Shown: piece by piece, positions 35,731 through 44,145 of the stretch
How the letters are laid out: every line of letters starts with the position of its first letter
How positions within the stretch are numbered: the stretch's first letter is position 1
Origin: Clostridium sp. OS1-26
GTDB lineage: Bacteria; Bacillota; Clostridia; Clostridiales; Clostridiaceae
Reading direction: 5' to 3'
Length of the DNA: 64,000 nucleotides
NCBI RefSeq assembly: GCF_030915445.1
Contig: NZ_CP133264.1
Span: forward strand, 3,381,208 to 3,445,207
The notes under the pieces: model-generated
What the model saw: the letters and a program-made list of their open reading frames with translations, nothing else
Database searches by the model: none
What the model was told of the DNA's origin: nothing
Made by a program: the position numbers and the translations under genes

Positions 35731-36486
35731 ATTTTCACCTCTTTAACTTAATTTTTAGTATATAACTAATATGATAATCATAACATACTTGTTAAATTAT
35801 TGCATTTGCATTTTTGTTTTTAAATACCTGACCATTAAATTATCAAAAAACATTGCCTATACTTTTCATTTCAATAGTTAAATTATCTTATGAATAAAAT
35901 TTGAGAAGTGACTAAGATGGATATGAAAAAAGAATTATTGTATAAAAAGTATGATGAAAATCGTTCATTGACCAAGCACTGAGGTAAAAACTGATGCTTA
36001 TTATTTTACAAGTTATTAAAAAAGTATATGATTATTTAACAGTAATGACACAATGTTGTAACAATTGGTATTTATAATAATAATTGTCCTAGGTGATAAA
36101 AACTTAGGGGAAAAAAATAATAATTTTAATATATAATGAGTCCCCCTTATTATATAGAAAATAAGCGCTTGGAGAAATCTAAGTGCTTATTTATTTTAAA
36201 ATACTAAAAATTGAGTGTTTTGATATTGATATATTTAATTTTTCCAGGGTTTTAGGTATACAGGCCATTCTCTTTTAATGTCGTTGCCATTATCTTACCA
36301 CTTTATTACCTTGATATGTTACAATCTATAGTATAAGGTAACTATGACAACAATAAATAACTTAGCTATAAACCAATCAGATATATATTTATTTGAAGTT
36401 GCTTCTTTTAGAGAAAGGGCAATTAAGACTTTATTTTAGCAAGATTATGAAAAGAGTAAAACTGATCATATAGGGGAGCGTTTATA
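35731..36486. other. 756-bp gap with two very short open frames
   Basis: AT-rich. Short open frames occur at 35917-35982 (21 residues, MDMKKELLYKKYDENRSL) and 36344-36439 (31 residues, MTTINNLAINQSDIYLFEVA), both probably remnants or chance. A terminator-like hairpin lies at 36158-36192. Nothing else is supported. Confidence 0.4.
36158..36198 (+). terminator. Hairpin terminator in the gap
   Basis: aaataagcgctt (36158-36169 approximately) pairs with aagtgcttattt (36181-36192), one G-U pair, followed by attttaaa. No gene immediately upstream explains it, so it may end a small RNA or a lost gene. Confidence 0.6.
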
Positions 36487-37071
36487 ATGGTAGCAAAACA
36501 AATAGATATTTTAGAGAAACTTTTGAGTGAAAAAGTATCAGAAGAAAGAACAGAGGAATATGAAAAATACCAAAAAATTAATGGAGCTTCTGAAGAAGAG
36601 TTAAATGCACTTGAAAAAAGATATAATATCAAATTACCAAAAGACTTTCGGGAATTTTATAAATATAAAAATGGAAGTGGATATCACTTTCATATATTGT
36701 ATCCAAACTGTGAATGTGAACATATAGAGCCATTTTATTTGTTTTCTATTGAAGAAATAATAGAAGAAAAAGACGGTTTTTATGATGATGATGAGTTGAT
36801 GAGTGATTATTATGACGAGGAAGAAATATCCGAATTAGATTGCCGTATTAAACCATATTTAAAAAATAGGAACTGGATACCATTTGCAGCTTTAGCAGGT
36901 GGAAGCTTAAATTTACTACTTGATTATGATCCAACAGATAGAGGAAAGGAAGGACAAATCATTTCGTATATACATGACCCAGATTTTATATATTATGTTG
37001 CCAATACATTTACGGAAATGCTTGAGAAATCGAATATTAATCTAAGTAACTGGGATAAAATTGACTACTAG
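36487..37071 (+). CDS. SMI1/KNR4 (SUKH) family protein
   Basis: 194 residues with the SUKH signature GASEEELNALEKRYNIKLPK, then DFREFYKYKNGSG, and later WIPFAALAGGSLNLLLDYDP. Proteins of this family are often immunity proteins of contact-dependent or polymorphic toxins. No toxin gene lies beside it, so it is an orphan here. Ribosome binding site ggggagcg. Confidence 0.85.
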   Translation: MVAKQIDILEKLLSEKVSEERTEEYEKYQKINGASEEELNALEKRYNIKLPKDFREFYKYKNGSGYHFHILYPNCECEHIEPFYLFSIEEIIEEKDGFYDDDELMSDYYDEEEISELDCRIKPYLKNRNWIPFAALAGGSLNLLLDYDPTDRGKEGQIISYIHDPDFIYYVANTFTEMLEKSNINLSNWDKIDY

Positions 37072-37153
37072 AGATAATTAATTATTTATTCAATTCTTAT
37101 ATATCGAAGTAGATTGTTGCTGCAGAATTTATATTAAAAGGAGAGGTTACATT

Positions 37154-37714
37154 GTGACTATTTATATTGCACTGCTACGAGGTATTAATGTAGGTGGAAA
37201 AAATATAATTAAAATGGCTGACTTGAAACAAATGTTTGAAGCGATGGGATTTTGTGAGGTGAAAACATATATTCAAAGCGGTAATGTTCTATTCAAATCA
37301 GATGAAGATGAGGAACTTCTGCGTAAGAAAATTGAACATGAGATTGAAGTAACTTTTGGATTTTCAGTCGTAGTTATTTTGAGAACTGCTGCGGAGCTAG
37401 AACAAATTATCGAAAACTGTCCCTTTTCGGAGGATGCAATATTAGAAGCAGAATCATCGGCGGAAGGAGAAAGTCTATATGTCGCCTTGCTGCCCCATAC
37501 CCCTTCACAAGAAAAGATAGAACACTTAATGGCATATAAAAGTGAAAATGAGGAGTGTCAAATCAAAGGGCGGGAGGTCTTTCTTTTATTCCGTCATAGT
37601 ATTCGAAAATCCAAGCTTGCTAACAATCTTCATAAGCTGGATGTTCCGGCGACTGTGCGTAACTGGAAAACAATAAAAAAGCTCGTTGTGTTAGCAAAAG
37701 CCATGGAGAGTTAA
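37154..37714 (+). CDS. DUF1697-family protein
   Basis: 186 residues starting TIYIALLRGINVGGKNIIKM, the DUF1697 signature (ALLRGINVGG), then YIQSGNVLFKS and a C-terminal RNWKTIKKLVVLAK. GTG start after aaaaggagag. Function of the family unknown. Confidence 0.88.
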   Translation: MTIYIALLRGINVGGKNIIKMADLKQMFEAMGFCEVKTYIQSGNVLFKSDEDEELLRKKIEHEIEVTFGFSVVVILRTAAELEQIIENCPFSEDAILEAESSAEGESLYVALLPHTPSQEKIEHLMAYKSENEECQIKGREVFLLFRHSIRKSKLANNLHKLDVPATVRNWKTIKKLVVLAKAMES

Positions 37715-37726
37715 TTGAAGGTTAAC

Positions 37727-37757
37727 AATATGCCAGAGTCTAAGACTCTGGCATATT
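37727..37757. terminator. Perfect hairpin after the DUF1697 gene
   Basis: aatatgccagagtc (37727-37740) with gactctggcatatt (37744-37757), 14 bp around a three-base loop. No good T-tract on the plus strand, so termination is uncertain; it lies between convergent genes. Confidence 0.6.
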
Positions 37758-37799
37758 GGAAGCGCTTAAATGTTAAGAAAATACTATAGAAATGACGTA

Positions 37800-38594
37800 T
37801 TATAATTTTAGTAATTTTATTATGTTTTCACCCAGTACTTGTTTAGATACTTTTTTATCTGGACTAATTGTTTCAATCATTTTTTTGAATAGTAGAGGAT
37901 TACCATAAGGGGCATCTGAGCTAAATAATGTACGTTCAGGTAATTCTTTAATTGCTATTTTAGGAGCTAAAATTGTATAGGTAGCTGATAAATCTAAATA
38001 AATATTACAATTTTCTTTAGCAAGTTTTATAACATCAAGCCAGTGTATGCCTCCCATATGACCTAGTATTAATGGGACTTTAGGATATCTATTAGATAAT
38101 TGTATAAGCTTTTTAATGTCATCAAAATTTAAAGGATGAAAAGTATGGACCCATATAGGCAAACGTCCTAACTCATTGGAAGCTCGAAAGACTACTTCTA
38201 AATATTTTACTTGGCCAGAAGCTGGTGAGAATTCTCCTAAACCGCAAAAATTATTTTTAATTACATTATCATTTATCCAATCCGCTGTTTCATTATATGT
38301 TAAAGATAATGGTACTAATCCAAAACCAATAAATTTTGATGGATTGCTATCTATAACTTTTTTTAATTCTGCTGTGGTATTTTTGATGTTTTTAATTCTC
38401 TCATCCAGTGAAGTGTTACTTGCTAGTACATTATTTAATATGGATAGTTCTTTTTCTAGTGACTTTAAATCATGAGCTTTTTCAGGATGAGGTGTTGTAG
38501 AAAATAATATAGTTTTATCTACTCCAGCTTCCTCCATCATCAATAATTGTTTTTCTGTTGGTAGTATTACATGAGCATGGCTATCAATTATCAT
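37800..38594 (-). CDS. Amidohydrolase-family (TIM-barrel) protein
   Basis: 264 residues. IIDSHAHVILP at the N-terminus gives the first metal site (HxH). WVHTFHP, ILGHMGGIHW and a late FSSDAPYGNP complete the amidohydrolase-2 pattern. Related to decarboxylase-like metal hydrolases. I start at the ATG ending at 38594; an ATG nine bases earlier overlaps the ribosome binding site gaaagg. Confidence 0.8.
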   Translation of the reverse strand: MIIDSHAHVILPTEKQLLMMEEAGVDKTILFSTTPHPEKAHDLKSLEKELSILNNVLASNTSLDERIKNIKNTTAELKKVIDSNPSKFIGFGLVPLSLTYNETADWINDNVIKNNFCGLGEFSPASGQVKYLEVVFRASNELGRLPIWVHTFHPLNFDDIKKLIQLSNRYPKVPLILGHMGGIHWLDVIKLAKENCNIYLDLSATYTILAPKIAIKELPERTLFSSDAPYGNPLLFKKMIETISPDKKVSKQVLGENIIKLLKL

Positions 38595-38682
38595 ATAAAA
38601 CATCCTTTCTCGAATTAGTAATTCTTTTTATTCTGTTTAAAAGCATATCACTAACAAAAATGCATTTAAAGTACGCACAAAT

Positions 38683-38711
38683 TTGAAATGGAGTGTAGTA
38701 AATGATACTAT
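38683..38711 (+). promoter_or_regulatory. Promoter with dyad at the -10 for the HxlR gene
   Basis: TTGAAA (38683-38688) and TACTAT (38706-38711) spaced by 17 bp. The dyad tagta-N5-tacta (38696-38710) overlaps the -10 box, a likely site for autorepression by the HxlR protein. Confidence 0.6.
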
Positions 38712-38747
38712 AAAGTTAATACTTAAAAATTTTAAGGAGAATTAAGA

Positions 38748-39089
38748 ATGGCAAAATCAGAAAGTTTAATACAAGAATGTCCTATGGATGTAACTATAAA
38801 TATATTAAGTGGTAAATGGAAAATATCAATTCTTTGGCATCTAACAAGAGGAGTAATTAGATTTAACGAATTACAAAGATTACTAAAAAATATTACTCAA
38901 AAGACTCTAACACTTCAATTAAGAGAATTAGAAAGAGATGGTATAATTTATAGAAAAGTTTATCCAGAGGTGCCACCAAAAGTTGAATATGGACTTACTA
39001 AACTCGGTGAAAGTATGAAACCTATTTTAAATTCCATGTGTGAATGGGGAAAAAATTATCAAAAAATTTTCAATGCATCTTGTGATTAA
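38748..39089 (+). CDS. HxlR-family transcriptional regulator
   Basis: 113 residues: winged helix with CPMDVTINILSGKWKISILW and RFNELQRLLKNITQKTLTLQL. A Cys near residue 12 is the position used for redox sensing in several HxlR proteins (YodB, HypR). Downstream lie only decayed genes, probably its former targets. Confidence 0.88.
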   Translation: MAKSESLIQECPMDVTINILSGKWKISILWHLTRGVIRFNELQRLLKNITQKTLTLQLRELERDGIIYRKVYPEVPPKVEYGLTKLGESMKPILNSMCEWGKNYQKIFNASCD

Positions 39090-39418
39090 GGTAAAATATG
39101 TACTAGTACTTTGTACAGCTTTAATATTAGGCTCTGTCTTGGAGACACAAAATTTTAGACACTATCAGAGCATATATGGGAATTGGTAGTGTTGGTGGAG
39201 TTATAGATGTACTGATTTAAGTGGTTGGAAGTCTTTAATATAGAAAAAGATATTGTTAAGAGTAAAAATCTATTGGTATAATCTCATACCTGTCATTCTG
39301 ATACAAAATTAAAGGATTTTGGAGTTAGAGAAGTGATTTATGTAGCAGGAGGTAAATAATGGATATTAAAAATATGAAAGAGTATCGAAAAGAGTACAAT
39401 CTGAAGCCAAAGTTTTAG
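39090..39418 (+). pseudogene. Decayed genes downstream of HxlR (oxidoreductase-like pieces)
   Basis: Short fragments in different frames: DTIRAYMGIGSVGGVIDVLI near 39157-39219, REVIYVAGGK ending near 39357, and MDIKNMKEYRKEYN at 39359-39418, which looks like the start of a carboxymuconolactone-decarboxylase-like protein. Stops interrupt all of them. The last fragment runs directly into copy B of the 87-bp repeat. Family assignments are tentative. Confidence 0.45.
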
Positions 39419-39490
39419 TTGACATGAATTAAAACTCTGGCTTAATTTGTTTTACATATAGGAATTTTGTGTTAAAATTATAATTAATTA
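39404..39490 (+). repeat. 87-bp dispersed repeat, copy B
   Basis: Second copy of the sequence at 29497-29583. The hairpin arms have changed on both sides (aagccaaagtttta with taaaactctggctt), keeping nearly full pairing. It again ends with ttgtgttaaaattataat. It truncates a gene fragment at its left edge and lies upstream of the metallo-hydrolase gene. Confidence 0.7.
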
Positions 39491-39598
39491 GTATAATCTG
39501 TAGAAAAACGACAGTTAGCAAAGCATGGTAGTTCTATAAGGTAGCTGAATATTAATATAAGATATATAGTTAAGATTATTGTGGAGGTTTGGGTTAGT

Positions 39599-40333
39599 AT
39601 GGAAAATATAAAAATAAGTGAAAATTGTGATGCATTCATTTATAATGATTTAGAAATTTATACTACTAATGTTTTCTTAATTGAAAAAAATTCAAAGATA
39701 TTTTTAATTGATACTTTTTGCGGTTCAGATAGTATGATGCCAATAAAAGAAATAATTAAACGTAAATGTAATAACAAGGAAGTCATTATTATAAATACGC
39801 ATTTTCATTGGGATCACGTATGGGGAAACTCTAGCTTTAAGGAAAATATAATAATTGGTCATGAACAATGTAGAGAATTATTAGATAAATACTGGGAAGA
39901 GCAATTAAAGAAAAATGAAAAATATATATTAGGCAATGTTGAAAAATATTTACCTAGCGTTACCTTTAAAGAAAATATTAATTTTAATAATGAAGGCATA
40001 GAAATATTTTATAGCCCGGGGCATACTGTTGATAGTATTTCAATATTTGATCATGATGAAAAAATATTGTATGTTGGCGATAACTTGGAAAATCCAATTA
40101 TACATGTTGAGAGCAATGATATTGGGACATATATAAAAACACTTAAGAAATATTTAGATTATAAACCTAAAAAAATTACAGCTAGTCATACATTGAATTT
40201 AACTGAAGAAGATATTTATCAAGCGATAGACTACTTAAATGACTTAAAAAATGGGAATAAAGTTGAATTTGAAACCGAACATATGAGAAAAATTCATATG
40301 GAAAATTATAATCTAATTCATGGAACATTATAA
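39599..40333 (+). CDS. MBL-fold metallo-hydrolase
   Basis: 244 residues. Zinc site THFHWDHVWGN (HxHxDH), then FYSPGHTVDSIS and LYVGDNLENP, and a late ASHTLNL. Complete metallo-beta-lactamase fold hydrolase of unknown substrate. I start at the ATG at 39599, eleven bases after ggagg; the GTG at 39581 precedes it. Confidence 0.85.
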   Translation: MENIKISENCDAFIYNDLEIYTTNVFLIEKNSKIFLIDTFCGSDSMMPIKEIIKRKCNNKEVIIINTHFHWDHVWGNSSFKENIIIGHEQCRELLDKYWEEQLKKNEKYILGNVEKYLPSVTFKENINFNNEGIEIFYSPGHTVDSISIFDHDEKILYVGDNLENPIIHVESNDIGTYIKTLKKYLDYKPKKITASHTLNLTEEDIYQAIDYLNDLKNGNKVEFETEHMRKIHMENYNLIHGTL

Positions 40334-40433
40334 TAGTTCATTACATAATGAAATTCTTTATACTTCAATTCTCTAGATTAATATAGTGTTATGTAATAGT
40401 AGGGATTGAACGTTAGTTGAAAGGAAATATAAA

Positions 40434-41156
40434 ATGAGTTATTTAAATAAAAGCCTATTAAATGATAACAACGTTAAAATACCAAAACATATTGCTATAG
40501 TTTGTGATGGAAATGGTAGATGGGCTAGAAAGAAGGGACTTCCTCGAACTTTTGGTCATAAAGCTGGTACAAAACCAATTGAGGATATTACTAAAGCTTG
40601 TTCTGAATTAGGTGTTGAAGTACTTACATTCTATGTCTTTTCAACTGAAAATTGGAGTCGCTCTAATGAAGAAGTAAACTTTTTAATGAAGCTCTTTGAG
40701 GAATTCTTTATAAAATTACGACATAGAGTGGGATCAAATATTAGAGTAAGGCATATTGGCATTACAGATAATCTTCCTTCTGAATTAATACAAGAAATTA
40801 AAAAAACAGAAAAATCAACAGAAATCAACTCTGGTATGATACTTACCATTGCATTGAATTATGGAGGCCACTCAGAAATAGCAAATGCTGCAAAAAAAAT
40901 AATACATGATATAGATAGAAAGAAGCTTAACATTGATAAAATAAATGAGGACTTAATAAGCAGCTATATGTTTACTTCAAACTTACCTGATGTGGACTTA
41001 ATTATTAGAACAAGTGGAGAGATGAGAATCAGCAATTTTCTGTTATGGCAGTCTGCAAAAGCAGAGCTATGGGTTACTAAAGATTTATGGCCTGATTTTA
41101 AATATAATCATTTAGAGAAGGCAATTAAATACTATAATAAAATAAATTTAGGGTGA
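40434..41156 (+). CDS. Cis-prenyltransferase (UppS-like isoprenyl transferase)
   Basis: 240 residues. It has HIAIVCDGNGRWARKKGLP (catalytic Asp, with Cys where most have Met), YVFSTENWSRS, and RTSGEMRISNFLLWQSAKAE, LWPDF at the C-terminus. It adds isopentenyl units in cis to make polyprenyl diphosphate carriers. The variations and the unusual neighbours suggest a second, dedicated copy rather than the housekeeping uppS. First gene of a four-gene run. Confidence 0.85.
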   Translation: MSYLNKSLLNDNNVKIPKHIAIVCDGNGRWARKKGLPRTFGHKAGTKPIEDITKACSELGVEVLTFYVFSTENWSRSNEEVNFLMKLFEEFFIKLRHRVGSNIRVRHIGITDNLPSELIQEIKKTEKSTEINSGMILTIALNYGGHSEIANAAKKIIHDIDRKKLNIDKINEDLISSYMFTSNLPDVDLIIRTSGEMRISNFLLWQSAKAELWVTKDLWPDFKYNHLEKAIKYYNKINLG

Positions 41157-41161
41157 AGTAA

Positions 41162-41755
41162 ATGATTATTACAATAACAATTATAATTTCTTTTTTATGT
41201 GGTTCAATACCAACAGGATACTTAATTACTAAAAAGTTTTGTGGAATTGATATTAGAACTAAAGGTAGTGGGAATATAGGTTCAACAAATGTGAAAAGAA
41301 TTGCAGGTACTAAGATATCCATTATTACTCAGATAATAGATATCTTAAAGGGTATGATTCCGGTGGCTATAGGTATATATTTGGCGCGGACTATAAAATT
41401 GCCAATGTTAACGAATACCTATATTTCTATTATTGCAATAGCTGTGGTTTTAGGACATGACTATACTCCATTTCTTTCTTTTAAGGGAGGGAAGGGCGTA
41501 AATACAACGCTTGGTGCATTTTTTTTATTTGTACCAATTCCAATATTAGCCGGAGTTGCAGTTCATTTTATATTACGTTTATTTACAAGCGTAGTTTCTG
41601 TTAGATCCATTGCAACAGGACTAACAATACCGATAGTGTGTATTATTATGAAATTACCAATTTCACTAGTAGTTTCTACTACGATAGCTTGTGTTTTAAT
41701 GGTAATTAGGCATAAAGATAACTTGGTAAGGATTATTCATAACCAAGAAAAATAA
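41162..41755 (+). CDS. plsY: PlsY-like glycerol-3-phosphate acyltransferase
   Basis: 197 residues, five hydrophobic segments. The three PlsY motifs are clear: GSIPTGYL, TKGSGNIGSTNVKRIAG and SFKGGKGVNTTLG, plus LGHDYTPF. It acylates glycerol-3-phosphate from acyl-phosphate in the membrane. Starts five bases after the prenyltransferase stop codon, so the two are coupled. It may be a second copy. Confidence 0.88.
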   Translation: MIITITIIISFLCGSIPTGYLITKKFCGIDIRTKGSGNIGSTNVKRIAGTKISIITQIIDILKGMIPVAIGIYLARTIKLPMLTNTYISIIAIAVVLGHDYTPFLSFKGGKGVNTTLGAFFLFVPIPILAGVAVHFILRLFTSVVSVRSIATGLTIPIVCIIMKLPISLVVSTTIACVLMVIRHKDNLVRIIHNQEK

Positions 41756-41821
41756 TATTAAAAAATATTTTAATATTTAAATTTAAAATGATAAAAAAGC
41801 GAGGTTAGGGGGATTATTACA

Positions 41822-42460
41822 ATGAGTTTTGATAATTATGCTAGAAACTGGGATACTGATGAAAGAATTAATAGAGCAAAAATAATTTCTAATGAAATAA
41901 TCAATTCAATTGATAATAGCAAAAATTATTCTGCCATGGAGTTTGGGTGTGGAACTGGTCTTGTAAGCTTTAACCTCTATAATAAGTTTAAAAACATTAC
42001 TCTTGTTGATTCATCAGAAGGAATGATAGATGTACTTAAATCTAAAATTGACAAATATGAAGTAAATAATATGATACCTTATTGCTTAGACATTTCCAAG
42101 GGAAATTTATTATCCATGAAATTTGATGTTATCTATAATTCCATGGTTCTTCATCATATTCACGATACTAAGGCTATAATAAAAAGTTTTTACGAATTAC
42201 TTAATGAAGACGGATACTTGTGTATAGTTGATTTAAATGAAGAAGATGGCAGATTTCATAAAAATTATCCAGAGTACGATGGACATAATGGTTTTAATCA
42301 AGATGATTTGAAAAGTATTTTAATTGGTTGTGGTTTTAAGGATATAGAATCAAATACTTTTTTTTATGGTAAAAAAATTATAAATGGTCAAGAAATCAAT
42401 TATTCTTTATTTTTAATGAAGGCAAGAAAATTCGAGTATTGTAAAGAAAGAGTATCTTAA
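41822..42460 (+). CDS. Class I SAM-dependent methyltransferase
   Basis: 212 residues: motif I AMEFGCGTGLVSFNLY, motif II LVDSSEGMIDVLKSK and YNSMVLHHIHDTKAI. Methyltransf_11/12 type. Third gene of the prenyltransferase cluster. Could methylate a lipid or glycolipid intermediate (inference). Confidence 0.83.
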   Translation: MSFDNYARNWDTDERINRAKIISNEIINSIDNSKNYSAMEFGCGTGLVSFNLYNKFKNITLVDSSEGMIDVLKSKIDKYEVNNMIPYCLDISKGNLLSMKFDVIYNSMVLHHIHDTKAIIKSFYELLNEDGYLCIVDLNEEDGRFHKNYPEYDGHNGFNQDDLKSILIGCGFKDIESNTFFYGKKIINGQEINYSLFLMKARKFEYCKERVS

Positions 42461-42489
42461 CTTATGAGATATTTTAGAGAGGACAAGTA

Positions 42490-43206
42490 GTGAAGAAGCG
42501 AATTCTGTTATTATTATGTATATTTATAGTGTTTTTTTTAGCTAGTTTTGGCATTTATAAAATTATGAGTTCAAGAAACTTTCAGTTTTTTGGAGGAATA
42601 GTCAGTAGAGTTAATACTAAAGAAAAAGTAGTGGCATTAACCTTTGATGATGGTCCATCAAAAAAAGTGGATAAAATTTTATCTATTCTTAATGAGGAAA
42701 ATGTAAAGGCTACCTTTTTCCTAATTGGAAGTGAAATAGATAAATATCCTGATGAAGCAAAAAAATTAGTATTATCAGGTCAAGAAATAGGCAATCATAC
42801 ATATTCTCATAATCGTATGGTTTTTAAGTCACCATCATATATTAAAAAAGAAATTGAGGATACTGACAGATTAATTAGAAAGATAGGATATAAGGATGCT
42901 ATACAGTTTAGGCCACCAAACGGTAAAAAACTTATTTTACTTCCATATTACCTAGAACAAAATAATCGAAAGACTATTTTATGGGATTTAGAGCCTAATT
43001 CATATCCGGAAATTAATTCAGACTCTAATAAAATTGTAAAATATGTTATTGATAATGCTAGGCCGGGCTCAATAATACTTTTGCATCCTATGTACGATGA
43101 AAAGGACATAACTATTAACTCTATAAAAGGCATAATAGAAGGCTTGAAAAAGAAAGGATATACATTTAAGACTGTAAATCAGCTTCTTGAAATGGAAAAG
43201 AAATAA
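42490..43206 (+). CDS. Polysaccharide deacetylase (NodB domain), membrane anchored
   Basis: 238 residues: one N-terminal hydrophobic segment (residues about 4-24), then VVALTFDDGPSKK, GNHTYSHN, RPPNGKK and IILLHPM, the NodB motifs. GTG start after gagagg. Last gene of the prenyltransferase / PlsY / methyltransferase cluster; it likely acts on a glycan or glycolipid outside the cell. Confidence 0.87.
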   Translation: MKKRILLLLCIFIVFFLASFGIYKIMSSRNFQFFGGIVSRVNTKEKVVALTFDDGPSKKVDKILSILNEENVKATFFLIGSEIDKYPDEAKKLVLSGQEIGNHTYSHNRMVFKSPSYIKKEIEDTDRLIRKIGYKDAIQFRPPNGKKLILLPYYLEQNNRKTILWDLEPNSYPEINSDSNKIVKYVIDNARPGSIILLHPMYDEKDITINSIKGIIEGLKKKGYTFKTVNQLLEMEKK

Positions 43207-43236
43207 TACATAAAATAGAAAAGATACTTTGTAATT

Positions 43237-43270
43237 AAGGAGCAGATAAGAAAATCTGCTCCTTTGATTC
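43237..43270 (+). terminator. Rho-independent terminator of the prenyltransferase cluster
   Basis: aaggagcagat (43237-43247) with atctgctcctt (43254-43264), six-base loop, followed by tgattc. Confidence 0.8.
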
Positions 43271-43283
43271 ATATTTATAAAAT

Positions 43284-43598
43284 TTATTCAAAGGTAATAA
43301 TACAGTTAAGTAATTCTTTTTTTAATGCTTCTTTATCAGCATTACTAATTGGATTTCCGTTTAAATTAAGAGAATTTAGATGAGTTAATTTCTTTAGTGC
43401 ACTTATATCACTAATTTTATTATTACTCAAGTCAAGATTAGTTAAATTAGTTAATTCTTTTAATACGCTTATATCACTGATTTTATTGTTATTCAAATAG
43501 AACATGCTTAAATTAGTCAATCCTTTTAGAGAAGAGACGATATAATATGTTAGTAGTTTTATTGCTTTGTTGAAAACATTTGAAGGAAAAGTTGTCAA
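43284..43598 (-). pseudogene. Fragment of an internalin-like leucine-rich-repeat protein
   Basis: About 104 codons containing two or three 22-residue repeats (LTNLDLSNNKISDISALKKL, then LNSLNLNGNPIS) and an ending ADKEALKKELLNC. The only start is a TTG without a good ribosome binding site, and the N-terminal part (signal, cap, further repeats) is missing. A truncated gene. Confidence 0.65.
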
Positions 43599-43653
43599 TA
43601 GGAGAAGACTATGATAGGATATATAAGTCTATAACAAATGAAGGAGTGAATTT

Positions 43654-43995
43654 ATGACTAATTTGCCAAATTGCCCAAAATGTAACTCAGAATACACTTA
43701 CGAAGATAGAGGTCTTTTTGTTTGCCCAGAATGTGCTTACGAGTGGACTTTAGAATCATTGGCTGAAAATAATGAAGATGAAAAGATTGTTAAAGATGCT
43801 AATGGAAATATCTTAAAGGATGGTGACACTGTAGCAGTAATTAAGGATCTTAAGGTAAAAGGAAGTTCATCATCCATAAAAATAGGTACAAAAGTGAAAA
43901 ATATACGTTTAGTTGATGGAGATCATAATATTGATTGCAAAATTGATGGTTTTGGAGCTATGCAATTAAAATCTGAATTTGTTAAAAAGATATAA
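43654..43995 (+). CDS. PhnA/YjdM-family zinc-ribbon protein
   Basis: 113 residues. Zinc ribbon CPKCNSEY with CPECAYEW at residues 7-28, then the PhnA domain [20 protein letters not shown] and [19 protein letters not shown]. Family named after the phosphonate operon in enteric bacteria, but it is not a phosphonoacetate hydrolase; role unclear. Ribosome binding site aaggag. Confidence 0.9.
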   Translation: MTNLPNCPKCNSEYTYEDRGLFVCPECAYEWTLESLAENNEDEKIVKDANGNILKDGDTVAVIKDLKVKGSSSSIKIGTKVKNIRLVDGDHNIDCKIDGFGAMQLKSEFVKKI

Positions 43996-44058
43996 ATGGG
44001 GTTTTAATGTAACAGAACCGGAAGATATGTAAAGTTATATTTACTAAGTACAAATAGG

Positions 44059-44120
44059 GGCTGTTGCACTAAGAATAAATACTACAATATATTGTATGTA
44101 AATTTCTTAATGCAACAGCC
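44059..44120. terminator. Large hairpin between convergent genes
   Basis: ggctgttgca (44059-44068) pairs with tgcaacagcc (44111-44120), with further pairing of ctaagaa/ttctta inside. T-rich outside on the plus strand. Probably a bidirectional terminator for the PhnA-like and ArsS genes. Confidence 0.7.
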
Positions 44121-44145
44121 TCATTTTTATTTAAGTTAGCTATTA

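Noticed and set aside
36487..37071. Immunity gene of a polymorphic toxin module
   Set aside because: The SUKH protein is real, but no toxin, secretion or other immunity gene lies within the neighbouring kilobases, so a toxin system is not claimed.
44059..44120. Insertion-sequence ends (the ggctgttgca motif resembles some IS terminal repeats)
   Set aside because: The two arms are only 42 bases apart with nothing between them and sit exactly between convergent genes, so a terminator is the simpler reading; no transposase is near.
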